DNA from: Sediminibacter sp. Hel_I_10
GTDB taxonomy: Bacteria; Bacteroidota; Bacteroidia; Flavobacteriales; Flavobacteriaceae
Direction: 5' to 3'
Length of the DNA stretch: 64,000 nucleotides
NCBI RefSeq assembly: GCF_000688335.1
Contig: NZ_JHZX01000001.1
Location: 2,356,001 to 2,420,000 of the forward strand
Notes under the pieces: generated by a model
What the model was told of the DNA's origin: nothing
What the model saw: only the letters and a program-made list of their open reading frames with translations
The model's database searches: none
Shown: piece after piece, positions 53,293 through 62,930 of the stretch
Position numbering within the stretch: the stretch's first letter is position 1
Layout: every line of letters begins with the position of its first letter
Made by a program: the position numbers and the translations under genes

Positions 53293-54909
53293 ATGGTAAA
53301 CCATACATCCACTACGAAATCGATTTCGTTAGATAAATATGGCATCAAGAATGCCAAAGTAAACTATCAGCTGTCACCAAATGAACTTCAAGACATTACT
53401 GTAGAAAAAGATCAAGGGGTCAACACCTCTTCTGGAGCTTTAGCCGTTAATACCGGTGAATTTACCGGGCGGTCTCCTCAAGATCGATTTATAGTAAAAG
53501 ATGATATCACTAAAGATCGCGTTTGGTGGGGCAATATTAATATTCCTTTTGAATCTGATAAATTTCAAAAACTGTATGATAAGGTCGTAGATTATCTCTC
53601 TGAAAAAGAAGTTTTTGTAAGAGATAGTTATGCTTGCGCAGATGATAATTACCGTTTAAACATTAGGGTCATTAATGAGTATCCTTGGAGCAATATGTTT
53701 GCTTACAACATGTTCTTAAGACCTACTGAAGACGAGCTTCAAGATTTTGAGCCAGAATGGACCATCGTTAATGCGCCTGGCTTTATGGCCAATCCTGAAG
53801 AAGATTGTACAAGACAACATAATTTTGCCATATTGGATTTTACACGTAAAATCGCTTTAATAGGTGGGACGGGGTATACAGGAGAAATTAAAAAAGGCAT
53901 CTTCTCTGCTTTAAATTTCATCTTACCCGTGTTTAAAGAAACACTTCCAATGCACTGCAGTGCTAATGTTGGAAAAGACGGTGATACTGCTATTTTCTTT
54001 GGCTTGTCTGGAACAGGAAAAACCACCTTGTCTACCGATCCGAAAAGAAGTTTAATTGGTGATGATGAGCACGGTTGGACTAAGGAAAACACCATTTTTA
54101 ATTTTGAAGGTGGTTGTTACGCCAAGGTGATCAATCTTTCTCAAGAACAAGAACCTGAGATTTACGATGCTATTAAAAAAGGAGCCATTTTAGAAAATGT
54201 GGTTTTGGATGATCAAGGCGATGTTGACTTCTCAGATACGTCGATTACTCAAAACACAAGGGTAAGTTATCCTATCTTTCATATTGATAATATTAGAAAG
54301 CCTTCCATTGGAAAGAATCCAAAAAACATATTTTTTCTTACCGCAGATGCTTTTGGTGTGCTGCCTCCAATTTCAAAATTAACACCAAGTCAAGCGGCGT
54401 ATCACTTTATCTCTGGCTATACTGCTAAAGTTGCAGGTACCGAGGCCGGAGTTGTAGAGCCTGTACCAAGTTTTTCGGCATGTTTTGGAGCACCATTTAT
54501 GCCGTTGCATCCAGCAAAATATGCTGAAATGCTCAGTAAGAAAATGAAAGCATCTGGCGTTAATGTTTGGCTTGTAAATACAGGTTGGACAGGTGGTCCT
54601 TACGGTGTAGGTACCCGAATGAAATTGAAATATACCAGAGCAATGATTAACGCCGTGTTAGATGGCGAGCTTGGATTGTACACTTATGATGACTATCACA
54701 TTCACTCCGTTTTTGGAGTCGCGCAACCACGCTCTTGTCCTGGTGTTCCTGCAGAAGTGCTGAGCCCAAGATCAACTTGGAATGACGATGAAGCTTATTA
54801 TAAAACGGCTTTTAAATTGACCAATGCTTTTAGAGAAAACTTCAAAAAGTTTGAGGCAGATGCAAGTGAGGAAATTCGACGAGGAGGTCCACAACGCTAT
54901 GCGTTTTAA
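53293..54909 (+). CDS. pckA: Phosphoenolpyruvate carboxykinase (ATP)
   Basis: The 538-residue enzyme converts oxaloacetate to PEP in gluconeogenesis. Motifs are TGEFTGRSPQDRFIV, MHCSANVG, the P-loop GLSGTGKTTLST, LIGDDEHGW and the late NTGWTGGPYGVGTRM. Length is standard for the ATP-dependent form. With fbp it fits a heterotroph that also grows on uronates and amino acids. Confidence 0.97.
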   Translation: MVNHTSTTKSISLDKYGIKNAKVNYQLSPNELQDITVEKDQGVNTSSGALAVNTGEFTGRSPQDRFIVKDDITKDRVWWGNINIPFESDKFQKLYDKVVDYLSEKEVFVRDSYACADDNYRLNIRVINEYPWSNMFAYNMFLRPTEDELQDFEPEWTIVNAPGFMANPEEDCTRQHNFAILDFTRKIALIGGTGYTGEIKKGIFSALNFILPVFKETLPMHCSANVGKDGDTAIFFGLSGTGKTTLSTDPKRSLIGDDEHGWTKENTIFNFEGGCYAKVINLSQEQEPEIYDAIKKGAILENVVLDDQGDVDFSDTSITQNTRVSYPIFHIDNIRKPSIGKNPKNIFFLTADAFGVLPPISKLTPSQAAYHFISGYTAKVAGTEAGVVEPVPSFSACFGAPFMPLHPAKYAEMLSKKMKASGVNVWLVNTGWTGGPYGVGTRMKLKYTRAMINAVLDGELGLYTYDDYHIHSVFGVAQPRSCPGVPAEVLSPRSTWNDDEAYYKTAFKLTNAFRENFKKFEADASEEIRRGGPQRYAF

Positions 54910-54930
54910 AAGTGTAATATATATTGCATA

Positions 54931-54964
54931 AAAAAATGCGACCTAGAAATAGGTCGCATTTTTT
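54931..54964. terminator. Rho-independent terminator after pckA
   Basis: An A tract, stem AAATGCGACCTA / TAGGTCGCATTT with loop GAAA, then a T tract. It works for pckA and probably for the convergent hemD gene. Confidence 0.87.
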
Positions 54965-55002
54965 ATTTTATAAGAAGAAACTGCTCAAAAGCATTTCACA
55001 AC

Positions 55003-55755
55003 TTATTTTTTCTTGTTGATCTTTTCGATATACTTTTCTAAAGCCATGGTCATAGATGGCGTTTCAGGAGTTGGCGCAGCAATATCTACCCTTAATCCGT
55101 GAGCCTCTACAGCTTTAATGGTTGTATTTCCAAAAACAGCAATTCTCGTTTCGTTTTGCTTAAATTCAGGAAAATTGTGAAATAAAGATTCAATACCTGA
55201 TGGACTAAAAAACACCAAAATGTCATAATACACATCGGCAAGGTCAGATAAATCACTAATCACAGTCTTGTAAAACACGGCTTGTTTCCATTTAACACCT
55301 AGACCGTTTAAGGTTTCAGGTACTTCTGGTTTCAGCTTATCTGTTGTAGGTAAAAGGAAATTCTCATCCTTATACTTTTTGATAAGTGTTGTTAAATCTG
55401 CAAACGCACGTTTTCCTACATAAATTTTACGTTTTCTATACACAACGTATTTCTGTAAGTAATAGGCAACTGCCTCAGATTGACAAAAATATTTCAAGGT
55501 GTCTGGCACCTTGAAGCGCATTTCATCAGCCACTCTAAAAAAATGATCTACAGAATTTCTACTGGTCAAGATGATTGCAGTATATTGGCTTAAATCTACC
55601 TTTTGATGTCTAATGTCTTTAGCGTCCACACCTTCTACATGAATAAAAGGTCTGAAATCTATTTTTACTTTTTGCTTTTCCTGTAAATCGAAATAAGGCG
55701 AATTTTCTATTTTAGGTTCTGGTTGGGATACTAAAATTGTTTTCACTCTCGTCAT
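55003..55755 (-). CDS. hemD: Uroporphyrinogen-III synthase
   Basis: The 250-residue product closes and inverts ring D of the tetrapyrrole in heme synthesis. The two-domain HemD fold is suggested by VKTILVSQPEP, AIILTSRNSVDHFFRVADE, VFFSPSGIESLFHNFPEF, and FGNTTIKAVEAHGLRVDIAA followed by APTPETPSMTMAL. HemD is poorly conserved, but these blocks are diagnostic. It follows the DUF4271 gene by 16 bases, a common flavobacterial pair. Confidence 0.9.
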   Translation of the reverse strand: MTRVKTILVSQPEPKIENSPYFDLQEKQKVKIDFRPFIHVEGVDAKDIRHQKVDLSQYTAIILTSRNSVDHFFRVADEMRFKVPDTLKYFCQSEAVAYYLQKYVVYRKRKIYVGKRAFADLTTLIKKYKDENFLLPTTDKLKPEVPETLNGLGVKWKQAVFYKTVISDLSDLADVYYDILVFFSPSGIESLFHNFPEFKQNETRIAVFGNTTIKAVEAHGLRVDIAAPTPETPSMTMALEKYIEKINKKK

Positions 55756-55771
55756 AGCTTAATAAGTGGGT

Positions 55772-56425
55772 TTAAGCGTTGAAATCTATAATTAACTTAG
55801 CTAAAATCAGATAAGGTCCGATTTCAAGTGCGCAAAGATACAAAATAAAATAGAATATGTTGTTTAGAAGTAATTTTTGATGATTCTTAAATGATGAGAT
55901 AAATCCCATTAAATTTATGATAACTATAAGTGTTATAACGCCATAGATTATAGGCTGTGAAGGGGGGAGAGCGTATATGAGGACACAATTGATTGGTAAG
56001 AGCACAATCCCGGTAAAATTCTTGTAAGTTGTCTTTTGAAACAAATAGGTGTCAATCATAGCGTCAATTTCGAACAAACTACCAATAAGACGTTCCAAAA
56101 GTACTTTTGCTAGAAATAAGATGCCCACTCCAAAGAGCAGTTTAGAAAATTGATTCTGATCAAAATCTACGGGTTCCATGAGCGATACGTAGCACACATA
56201 AAAGAATACAGATACCGAAATGATGAAGTTGGTAAAAAATAAGGCGTCAAAACCGTCAATAAATTTTTGATCCCTGGCGTAGATTTTTAGATATTTTGAG
56301 TTGCCAATTACGGTGATAAAGTCGCTAAATCGGTGGGCATACAAAAACTTAGATAAAGCCACAGCGGCCAAACCTAACATTAAGGAGATCGTAAACCAAT
56401 CATTCGAAATGACTTCTCGTAGCAT
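55772..56425 (-). CDS. DUF4271 membrane protein
   Basis: The 217-residue protein has six or so hydrophobic segments (FTISLMLGLAAVALSKFLYA near the start; NIFYFILYLCALEIGPYLIL near the end). The family regularly precedes hemD in Bacteroidota, as here. Function unknown. Confidence 0.83.
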   Translation of the reverse strand: MLREVISNDWFTISLMLGLAAVALSKFLYAHRFSDFITVIGNSKYLKIYARDQKFIDGFDALFFTNFIISVSVFFYVCYVSLMEPVDFDQNQFSKLLFGVGILFLAKVLLERLIGSLFEIDAMIDTYLFQKTTYKNFTGIVLLPINCVLIYALPPSQPIIYGVITLIVIINLMGFISSFKNHQKLLLNNIFYFILYLCALEIGPYLILAKLIIDFNA

Positions 56426-56548
56426 GCTGTAAAATTATGAAGAAAAATTGAGCCAGAGGGTTGTTAACATTGTTTATGGAATTTACATCAAAAATAAGGC
56501 ATAAACCTTTACTTTTGCCTGCAAATAGTAGAACTGAAATTGGTTTTA

Positions 56549-57271
56549 ATGAAAGATGCCATCGTCATCATACCAACGTATAACGAGATTGAAAACATTG
56601 AGTCTATAATTAGGGCTGTATTCTCTCAAAAAAAGGCGTTTCATGTTTTGGTGGTTGATGATAACTCTCCAGATCAAACGGCAGATAAGGTGAAGTTTCT
56701 TCAAAACGAATTTCATGAACAGTTGCATCTTTTAGTTCGCACAAAAAAAACAGGACTCGGCACTGCGTATATCGCTGGATTTAAATGGTCTTTGGAGCAT
56801 TCTTATCAATACATTTTTGAGATGGATGCCGATTTCTCTCACAATCCCGATGACCTTGTCAAGCTTTATGATGCCTGTGCGGTTGGAGGAGCAGATGTCT
56901 CTGTAGGCTCTCGCTATGTTAAAGGCGTTAATGTGGTCAATTGGCCAATGAGCAGAGTTTTACTATCTTATGGAGCCTCAAAGTACGTGCGTTTTATTAC
57001 ACGAATGAAAATATGTGACACAACGGCGGGCTTTGTATGTTATAAAAGAGAAGTTTTAGAGACTATTAATTTAGATGGTATTGAATTTGTGGGCTACGCC
57101 TTTCAAATTGAAATGAAATTTAAGGCACATCGCAAAAAGTTTAAGATTATAGAAGTGCCAGTAATTTTTACAGATCGTACGCGGGGGAAATCAAAAATGA
57201 GCAGCGGGATTATTTCTGAAGCTATTTTTGGAGTATTAAAACTGAAGTTAAAAAGTTTGTTTTCATCATAA
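56549..57271 (+). CDS. Polyprenol-phosphate mannosyltransferase-like GT2
   Basis: The 240-residue cytoplasmic-face enzyme would transfer a hexose from a nucleotide sugar to polyprenol phosphate. Motifs are IVIIPTYNEIENIESII, HVLVVDDNSPDQTAD, the DxD site FEMDADFSHNPDDL, and VPVIFTDRTRGKSKM. Its compact length lacks C-terminal membrane helices, as in soluble Dpm1-type enzymes. The ATG at 56549 is preferred over an in-frame TTG three codons before. Dihydroorotase follows after one base. Confidence 0.88.
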   Translation: MKDAIVIIPTYNEIENIESIIRAVFSQKKAFHVLVVDDNSPDQTADKVKFLQNEFHEQLHLLVRTKKTGLGTAYIAGFKWSLEHSYQYIFEMDADFSHNPDDLVKLYDACAVGGADVSVGSRYVKGVNVVNWPMSRVLLSYGASKYVRFITRMKICDTTAGFVCYKREVLETINLDGIEFVGYAFQIEMKFKAHRKKFKIIEVPVIFTDRTRGKSKMSSGIISEAIFGVLKLKLKSLFSS

Positions 57272-57272
57272 C

Positions 57273-58619
57273 ATGGAAGAAAAGACCATACTTATCAAAA
57301 ATGCCAAAATCGTTAACGAAGGGCATGTCACCGAAGGAGATATTCTTATCCAAGGAGACTATATTAAAGACGTTGCAGATTCTATAAGTGCAAAATCTGC
57401 AGATGTTGTAATTATAGACGTTGAAGGAAATTACGTGTTTCCTGGGATCATAGATGATCAGGTTCACTTTAGAGAACCAGGGTTAACCCATAAAGCAGAT
57501 ATTGGCTCAGAGTCTAGAGCGGCTGTTGCTGGCGGCATTACCTCGTTTATAGAAATGCCCAACACCAACCCTCAAACCACCACCATAGAAAAACTTGAGG
57601 AAAAGTTTGATATAGCTGCGAAAACATCGCACGCTAATTATTCTTTTATGTTTGGCGGCACCAATGATAATCTAGACGAAATCTTAAAGGTTGATAAAAA
57701 ATCCGTTGCGGGACTCAAGTTGTTTTTGGGATCTTCAACAGGAAATATGCTGGTAGACGATCATGCGGTTTTAGAAAAGATCTTTAAAAGCACAGACATG
57801 GTCATTTCGGTACATTGTGAAGATGAAGCGACCATTAAAAAGAATTTAAAGGAACAATTGGATATATACGGTGAAGACATTCCTATTGAAAAACATCCAA
57901 TTATCAGAAGTGAAGAAGCATGTTACATTTCGTCATCAAAGGCTATAGAACTCGCTAAAAAGACAGGTGCTAGACTGCACGTATTTCATTTGTCTACGGG
58001 TAAAGAAACCCAACTGTTTTCTAATAAACTGCCTTTAAAAGATAAAAAGATTACTTCGGAAGTATGCATTCATCACTTGTGGTTTTCAGATGAAGATTAT
58101 AAGAAAAAGGGCACGCATATCAAATGGAACCCTGCTGTAAAAACCAAAAAAGACAGAGAACAACTTTGGAAAGCGCTCTTAGATGACCGTATAGATGTGA
58201 TTGCTACAGATCATGCGCCGCATACCTTAGAAGAGAAAAATGGAAATTACATGAACGCCCCTTCTGGCGGACCATTAGTACAACATGCTTTGGTTGCTAT
58301 GATGGAGATGTTTCATAAAGGTAAAATTTCCGTAGAAAAAATAGCAGAAAAAATGTGCCATAACCCAGCAATCCTCTTTCAGGTAGAAAAACGAGGATAT
58401 ATTAGGAAGGGCTATTTTGCAGATTTGGTTATTGTAAATGCTCAAAGCCCATGGTCTGTAAATAAACAAAACATTCTTTATAAATGTGGTTGGTCACCTT
58501 TTGAAGGCACCACTTTTAAATCTAGAGTTACCCATACTTTTGTTAATGGCACCTTGGTATACAACAATTTTAAAGTTTTAGACGTTAAAGCTGCTAAACG
58601 ATTAACGTTTGATAGATGA
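57273..58619 (+). CDS. Dihydroorotase
   Basis: The 448-residue amidohydrolase forms dihydroorotate in pyrimidine synthesis. The metal site is in DDQVHFREPGLTHKADI (HxR), with GSESRAAVAGGITSFIEMPN, VISVHCEDE, RLHVFHLSTGKE and IATDHAPHTLEEK. The class I length agrees. It overlaps the DUF4296 gene by four bases. Confidence 0.94.
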   Translation: MEEKTILIKNAKIVNEGHVTEGDILIQGDYIKDVADSISAKSADVVIIDVEGNYVFPGIIDDQVHFREPGLTHKADIGSESRAAVAGGITSFIEMPNTNPQTTTIEKLEEKFDIAAKTSHANYSFMFGGTNDNLDEILKVDKKSVAGLKLFLGSSTGNMLVDDHAVLEKIFKSTDMVISVHCEDEATIKKNLKEQLDIYGEDIPIEKHPIIRSEEACYISSSKAIELAKKTGARLHVFHLSTGKETQLFSNKLPLKDKKITSEVCIHHLWFSDEDYKKKGTHIKWNPAVKTKKDREQLWKALLDDRIDVIATDHAPHTLEEKNGNYMNAPSGGPLVQHALVAMMEMFHKGKISVEKIAEKMCHNPAILFQVEKRGYIRKGYFADLVIVNAQSPWSVNKQNILYKCGWSPFEGTTFKSRVTHTFVNGTLVYNNFKVLDVKAAKRLTFDR

Positions 58620-59059
58620 AAGTGATACTATACCTCATGCTGATAGGTTTGTTTTTAGGCTGCGATAATGCTTCGCGTCCCAAAAAACCAGACGATTTGA
58701 TTTCCGAAGATAAAATGGCCGACATTTTATATGAAGTCTTCATTATAAATGCGGCTAAGGGCACAGCTAAAGGCATTTTAGAAGATAATGGGATATTTCC
58801 AGAGCAATATGTCTTTGAAAAATATGATATTGATAGCCTGCAATTTGCTAAAAGCAATGCGTACTACAGTTATGATATTAAGACTTATGACGAGATTATG
58901 TCACAAGTAGATACTATCATAAAAATAAATAAAGACAAATATCAAGCGCAAATAGACCTTGAGATGGACCTTAAGAAGCAAAAGAAAGATTCTATTAAGC
59001 AACTAAGCGATAGCCTAAGTACGTTTAAAAAATCAAAATTAATCGAAAGTATTAACTAG
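58616..59059 (+). CDS. DUF4296 lipoprotein
   Basis: The 147-residue product has lipobox LFLGC (Cys16), then PDDLISEDKMADILYEVFII, the DUF4296 signature. A charged C-terminal half rich in Lys and Asp (LEMDLKKQKKDSIKQ) suggests a helix. It commonly follows dihydroorotase in flavobacteria. Function unknown. It overlaps the convergent epimerase by eight bases. Confidence 0.83.
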   Translation: MKVILYLMLIGLFLGCDNASRPKKPDDLISEDKMADILYEVFIINAAKGTAKGILEDNGIFPEQYVFEKYDIDSLQFAKSNAYYSYDIKTYDEIMSQVDTIIKINKDKYQAQIDLEMDLKKQKKDSIKQLSDSLSTFKKSKLIESIN

Positions 59060-60080
59060 GTTTATTTTCAGTGTCTTTCAGGTAGATTTTACATACTTTC
59101 TCTATGGAATCATCTAAGTCTCTGAAACTATAGTTCAATGCTTTTCTGATTTTAGAATGGTCGTAAAGCGTTTTACCGCTTATAGATTTTGCCATTTGTT
59201 TTGAAAGCTTTCGTCGCCTTCCAAAGAGTTTATGGTTGAGCCAATCCAAACGCCAAGCAATTCCCAATAATAGTTTCCCAGCTTTTTTTTGAGCCGGTGC
59301 TATATGTAGCGCTTTTGCGGCTTGCTCTTGAAATGATTTAAAACTGCGATTTTCAGAAATTACTATAAAACGTTCGTTTTTAATAGTGCTCTCCATCAAT
59401 AGTTGCATGACCTTTACAGTGTCCCAAACGTCAACGTAGGCAGAACTGCCTGTTGGGTAGTGTTTAAGGCCTTTGTGTATGTTTTTTATCAAGCTACTGC
59501 TTCCTCCACCATTCCAAAAGCCAGGGCCTAAGATAATTCCGGGATTTACAATAACGGCATTTATACCTTCTTGTGTGCCCCGCCAAACCTCTAGTTCTGC
59601 TCCGTATTTTGTAATGGCATATACACTATTGTCTTTTTCGGGATTCCAATCTGTTTTTTCGGTAATAAAGGCATTGGCATCCATTGCTTGACCAATAGCA
59701 GCAATAGAGCTGACGTAGCATAGTTTCTTAATCTCATGAGAGATGCTAAGGTTCACAATATTGGCGGTACCCTTAATGTTAATTTTACGCAGTTGATTGT
59801 ATTTGTCTGGTTCAAAACTCACAAATGCCGCACAATGGTACACCTGTGTCACACCCTTAAAAGCCTGCTCTAAAGCTGGGATATCGTTAATGTCTGCGGC
59901 TACCCAATCGATACTGTCAAAAAGACGCTCAGCATCATCAGAATAGTATGCAAATACAGTTTTGACGCGAGCCAACGTTTTTTCTCGTCGGTAAATGGCT
60001 CTTACTTTGGTTTTTTCACTTACCAACTGGAATAATAAATGTGAGCCTACTAATCCTGTACCACCTGTAACTAAAATCAT
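59052..60080 (-). CDS. NAD(P)-dependent epimerase/dehydratase (extended SDR)
   Basis: The 342-residue protein has the nucleotide motif VTGGTGLVGSHLLFQL, an early strand HCAAFVSFEPDKYNQL and the catalytic YAITKYGAEL (YxxxK), with Ser in CYVSSIAAIG. The substrate could be a sugar nucleotide or a 3-beta-hydroxysteroid-like compound. Sequence alone does not decide. It diverges from tyrS. Confidence 0.86.
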   Translation of the reverse strand: MILVTGGTGLVGSHLLFQLVSEKTKVRAIYRREKTLARVKTVFAYYSDDAERLFDSIDWVAADINDIPALEQAFKGVTQVYHCAAFVSFEPDKYNQLRKINIKGTANIVNLSISHEIKKLCYVSSIAAIGQAMDANAFITEKTDWNPEKDNSVYAITKYGAELEVWRGTQEGINAVIVNPGIILGPGFWNGGGSSSLIKNIHKGLKHYPTGSSAYVDVWDTVKVMQLLMESTIKNERFIVISENRSFKSFQEQAAKALHIAPAQKKAGKLLLGIAWRLDWLNHKLFGRRRKLSKQMAKSISGKTLYDHSKIRKALNYSFRDLDDSIEKVCKIYLKDTENKPS

Positions 60081-60115
60081 AAGATAAATGTACGTTTTTT
60101 ATACGATAGTCTTTT

Positions 60116-60142
60116 TTGGTTACCGTCATAAATATATCTTTG
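60116..60142 (+). promoter_or_regulatory. Probable promoter of tyrS
   Basis: TATCTTTG (60135-60142) matches the -7 consensus, 23 bases before the ATG. TTG at 60116-60118 gives a 16-base spacer, a little short. Confidence 0.5.
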
Positions 60143-60164
60143 CCCTAGTTTTAAATCATAAGAG

Positions 60165-61460
60165 ATGATAACGAATTTTGTAGAAGAGTTACAATGGAGA
60201 GGGATGATACATGATGTCATGCCAGGAACGGAGGAGCATTTAATGGAGAGCATGCAATCTGCCTATGTGGGTATAGACCCAACAGCAGACTCCTTGCACA
60301 TCGGTCATTTGGTAAGCATCATGATGTTGCGCCATTTTCAATTGGCTGGCCATAAGCCTTATGCGCTCGTTGGAGGTGCTACGGGAATGATTGGCGATCC
60401 CTCTGGCAAATCTGCGGAACGTAATCTGCTTGATGAAAAAACGTTGCGCCATAACCAGAATGCTATTAAGGAGCAGTTATCTCGCTTTTTGGATTTTTCC
60501 AAAGGCGATGCGAATACCGCTGTTCTTGTCAATAATTATGATTGGATGAAAGAATTTTCATTCTTGGAGTTTATTAGAGACGTGGGTAAACATATTACCG
60601 TAAATTATATGATGGCAAAGGATTCTGTTAAAAAGCGTCTGTCATCTGAAGCTCAAGAGGGCATGTCTTTTACAGAATTTACATATCAGCTCGTGCAAGG
60701 TTATGACTTTTTGCATTTGTACAAGGCACATAACTGTACGCTTCAAATGGGCGGTAGTGATCAATGGGGAAACATCACCACGGGGACCGAAATGATTAGG
60801 AGAATAGGAAATGGAAAAGGCTACGCACTCACTTGTCCTTTAATCACTAAGGCCGACGGAACTAAGTTTGGCAAAACAGAAGGTGGTAATATCTGGTTGG
60901 ATGCCGAAAGAACTTCGCCTTATAAATTCTACCAATATTGGTTAAACACCTCTGATGAAGATGCAGAAAAGTATATCAAGATCTTTACCTTTATTTCAAA
61001 AGAGGACATTACCGAAATTGTAAAAGCACATCAAGAAGCACCACATCAAAGAGGCTTGCAAAAACGCTTAGCTGAAGAAATCACGACCATGGTACACTCA
61101 AAATCTGATTTTGAGAATGCTGAAAAAGCCTCTAATATTTTGTTTAGTAAAAGCTTTAAAACAGATATCAAGAGCCTCGATGAGAAGACGTTTCTAGATG
61201 TGTTTGAGGGCGTGCCATTGGTTGAGATCACAACATCGGAGCTTAGAGACCTAGACATGATTGGTGCTTTGGCCGATAAGACTAATTTCTTAAAATCAAA
61301 TAGTGAGGCAAGACGCGCTCTAAAGGAGAATGCTGTTTCTGTAAATAAGGAAAAAGTAGCCGAAGACTATCAGTTTACAGCAGATGATCTTATAGGTGGT
61401 AAATATATCATTTTGAATAAAGGAAAGAAAAACACCTATATCATTAAAGTGAATTCGTAA
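60165..61460 (+). CDS. tyrS: Tyrosyl-tRNA synthetase
   Basis: The 431-residue class I enzyme charges tRNA-Tyr. It shows [17 protein letters not shown] (HIGH), [36 protein letters not shown] and [13 protein letters not shown] (KMSKS equivalent KFGKT). A C-terminal S4 RNA-binding domain (~365-425; [18 protein letters not shown]) follows. Length is standard. Confidence 0.96.
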   Translation: MITNFVEELQWRGMIHDVMPGTEEHLMESMQSAYVGIDPTADSLHIGHLVSIMMLRHFQLAGHKPYALVGGATGMIGDPSGKSAERNLLDEKTLRHNQNAIKEQLSRFLDFSKGDANTAVLVNNYDWMKEFSFLEFIRDVGKHITVNYMMAKDSVKKRLSSEAQEGMSFTEFTYQLVQGYDFLHLYKAHNCTLQMGGSDQWGNITTGTEMIRRIGNGKGYALTCPLITKADGTKFGKTEGGNIWLDAERTSPYKFYQYWLNTSDEDAEKYIKIFTFISKEDITEIVKAHQEAPHQRGLQKRLAEEITTMVHSKSDFENAEKASNILFSKSFKTDIKSLDEKTFLDVFEGVPLVEITTSELRDLDMIGALADKTNFLKSNSEARRALKENAVSVNKEKVAEDYQFTADDLIGGKYIILNKGKKNTYIIKVNS

Positions 61461-61495
61461 ACCTGTCTTTTCATTATTCTTAATGCCTAAATAAA

Positions 61496-61529
61496 GCAAA
61501 AAAACGCCCCGCTCATTGAGCGGGGCGTT
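61496..61529 (-). terminator. Minus-strand Rho-independent terminator
   Basis: A GC-rich stem AACGCCCCGCTCA / TGAGCGGGGCGTT with a very short loop. Its T tract exists only on the minus strand (a run of A on plus, 61498-61504). It therefore stops leftward transcription from the LuxE-like gene, not tyrS. Confidence 0.7.
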
Positions 61530-61876
61530 CAACATTAACCAATCAACTATTAGTGAAGCTAATCCTTCTTTTTCATAGAACTCTAAAACTATTTATTCTA
61601 AAATCATAGCTTCCCTCGTTAAGTCGATTGTTTGTTGCAAACCTTTCAGGATTACTATTATTATAGCATTTTTTTAACATTCTCGCAGCGACAACGTTTT
61701 TAATACCAATTTCAAAGATTTTGGGATTTCTAGTTGTTTTTAAGACCAAAGGCATGGCCTTAGATGTAAAATGCCACTGTCATTCTTTCGCTCCAAGATC
61801 AACCATGGAACCTGACACCCTAAGTATTGACGATGTCTTTTCTTAGTTGTAAAACTTTGTTTGAGATAGAAACGCC
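61530..61876. other. Intergenic stretch with no supported gene
   Basis: Between the minus-strand terminator and the LuxE-like stop there are 347 bases. A 60-codon minus-strand frame (61573-61755) shows no domain I recognise. The stretch could be the long 3' end of the LuxE-like transcript or the remains of a small gene. I see no tRNA or rRNA. Confidence 0.5.
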
Positions 61877-62857
61877 TTAGAGCACCATGAGGTTGCAGCC
61901 TCTAATATCACTATTATCAAACCTACCTATAATCTCAAAGCTGTGATCTTCATTCACACGGCCAAGATCTTGTGTGGCTATAAAAGCGCAGGAGTTGAGG
62001 TTGGCAAGGTCAATAACATTAAGTCCGCCGGTTTTATTTAAAGGTTGAAGAGAGAGTGCGTCTTCGGGATCTCGAGTAAGTATCCGCATCCAGTTTGGAC
62101 ATTCAAAAACACCATTTCCTTTGGAATAGGCCTGACTTAAAAGTTCGGTCATTCCATATTCGCTATGGATGTTATCAACTCCAAAGCCCCGTTTTAAAAT
62201 GTGGTGCAACTCTTCTCTAATGAGTTCTTTTCGTCTGCCTTTCATCCCTCCAGTTTCCATCACAATTGTATTTTTAAGCTGAAATTGATGAAGCTCTACT
62301 AAATCTAAAAGCGAGAAGGATACACCAATAAGCACTGTTTTTTTTCCTTCGGAATCTAAAGCGATCAAGCGTTCTTTCAATTCTGAAAGGTTGTCCAGAT
62401 AAAATCCGCTCTCTTTATGATTGGAAGCGGTAATCATATCGTTGACCATATAGATTAATGAAGAGCCTTCCCGTTCTAAATAATTTGGCAATAGGGCAAG
62501 GATGACATAGTCGTTAATATTTCCGTAGAAATGTTTGAAACCTTGTCTAAAACTGGTTTCGTATAGTCCTAAATCTGTCACCAAGTGTTTGCTTGTAGTG
62601 CTACCTGTAGTGCCACTACTGGTAAAGGTATCTTGAAGATCTGCTTTAGAACTTAATACCCTATGACTCTTGAAAAATTGAATGGGTAAAAATGGGATGT
62701 CTGCTATGGTTTTGACATCACTGGGATGTTTATAGAGCAAGTCGCAAAAGGACCGATACACGGGATTGTTTTCAAACTGAAATTTGAAAACCGCTAAGGC
62801 CACCTTTTGAAAATCGTTTTCTGAGGTAATTGAAAAAATAGAGTCTGTTGCAATCAT
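61877..62857 (-). CDS. LuxE-like acyl-protein synthetase family protein
   Basis: The 326-residue product fits the LuxE/adenylate-forming group: FQKVALAVFKFQFENNPVYR, IADIPFLPIQFFKSHRVLSS, TFTSSGTTGSTTSKHLV (the S/T/G-rich AMP-binding loop) and IHSEYGMTELLSQAYSK. No lux genes are near. A fatty-acyl activation role for another pathway is possible. The ATG at 62857 is preferred over one eight codons upstream because it opens the conserved MIATDSIFSI stretch. Confidence 0.82.
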   Translation of the reverse strand: MIATDSIFSITSENDFQKVALAVFKFQFENNPVYRSFCDLLYKHPSDVKTIADIPFLPIQFFKSHRVLSSKADLQDTFTSSGTTGSTTSKHLVTDLGLYETSFRQGFKHFYGNINDYVILALLPNYLEREGSSLIYMVNDMITASNHKESGFYLDNLSELKERLIALDSEGKKTVLIGVSFSLLDLVELHQFQLKNTIVMETGGMKGRRKELIREELHHILKRGFGVDNIHSEYGMTELLSQAYSKGNGVFECPNWMRILTRDPEDALSLQPLNKTGGLNVIDLANLNSCAFIATQDLGRVNEDHSFEIIGRFDNSDIRGCNLMVL

Positions 62858-62881
62858 TATTGCAAAATTAACTAAAAACAA

Positions 62882-62909
62882 AAAAGCGCTGTCTATTGAC
62901 AGCGCTTTT
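62882..62909 (-). terminator. Rho-independent terminator after the T9SS gene
   Basis: A perfect 12-bp stem (AAAAGCGCTGTC / GACAGCGCTTTT) with loop TATT. On the minus strand the T tract follows it, ending the T9SS gene whose stop is at 62931. Confidence 0.85.
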
Positions 62910-62930
62910 CAATATTAAAAAAAGAAGGAT

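Noticed and set aside
61573-61755. A 60-codon minus-strand small gene
   Set aside because: No signal, domain, promoter or ribosome-binding evidence. Kept only as part of an unassigned stretch.
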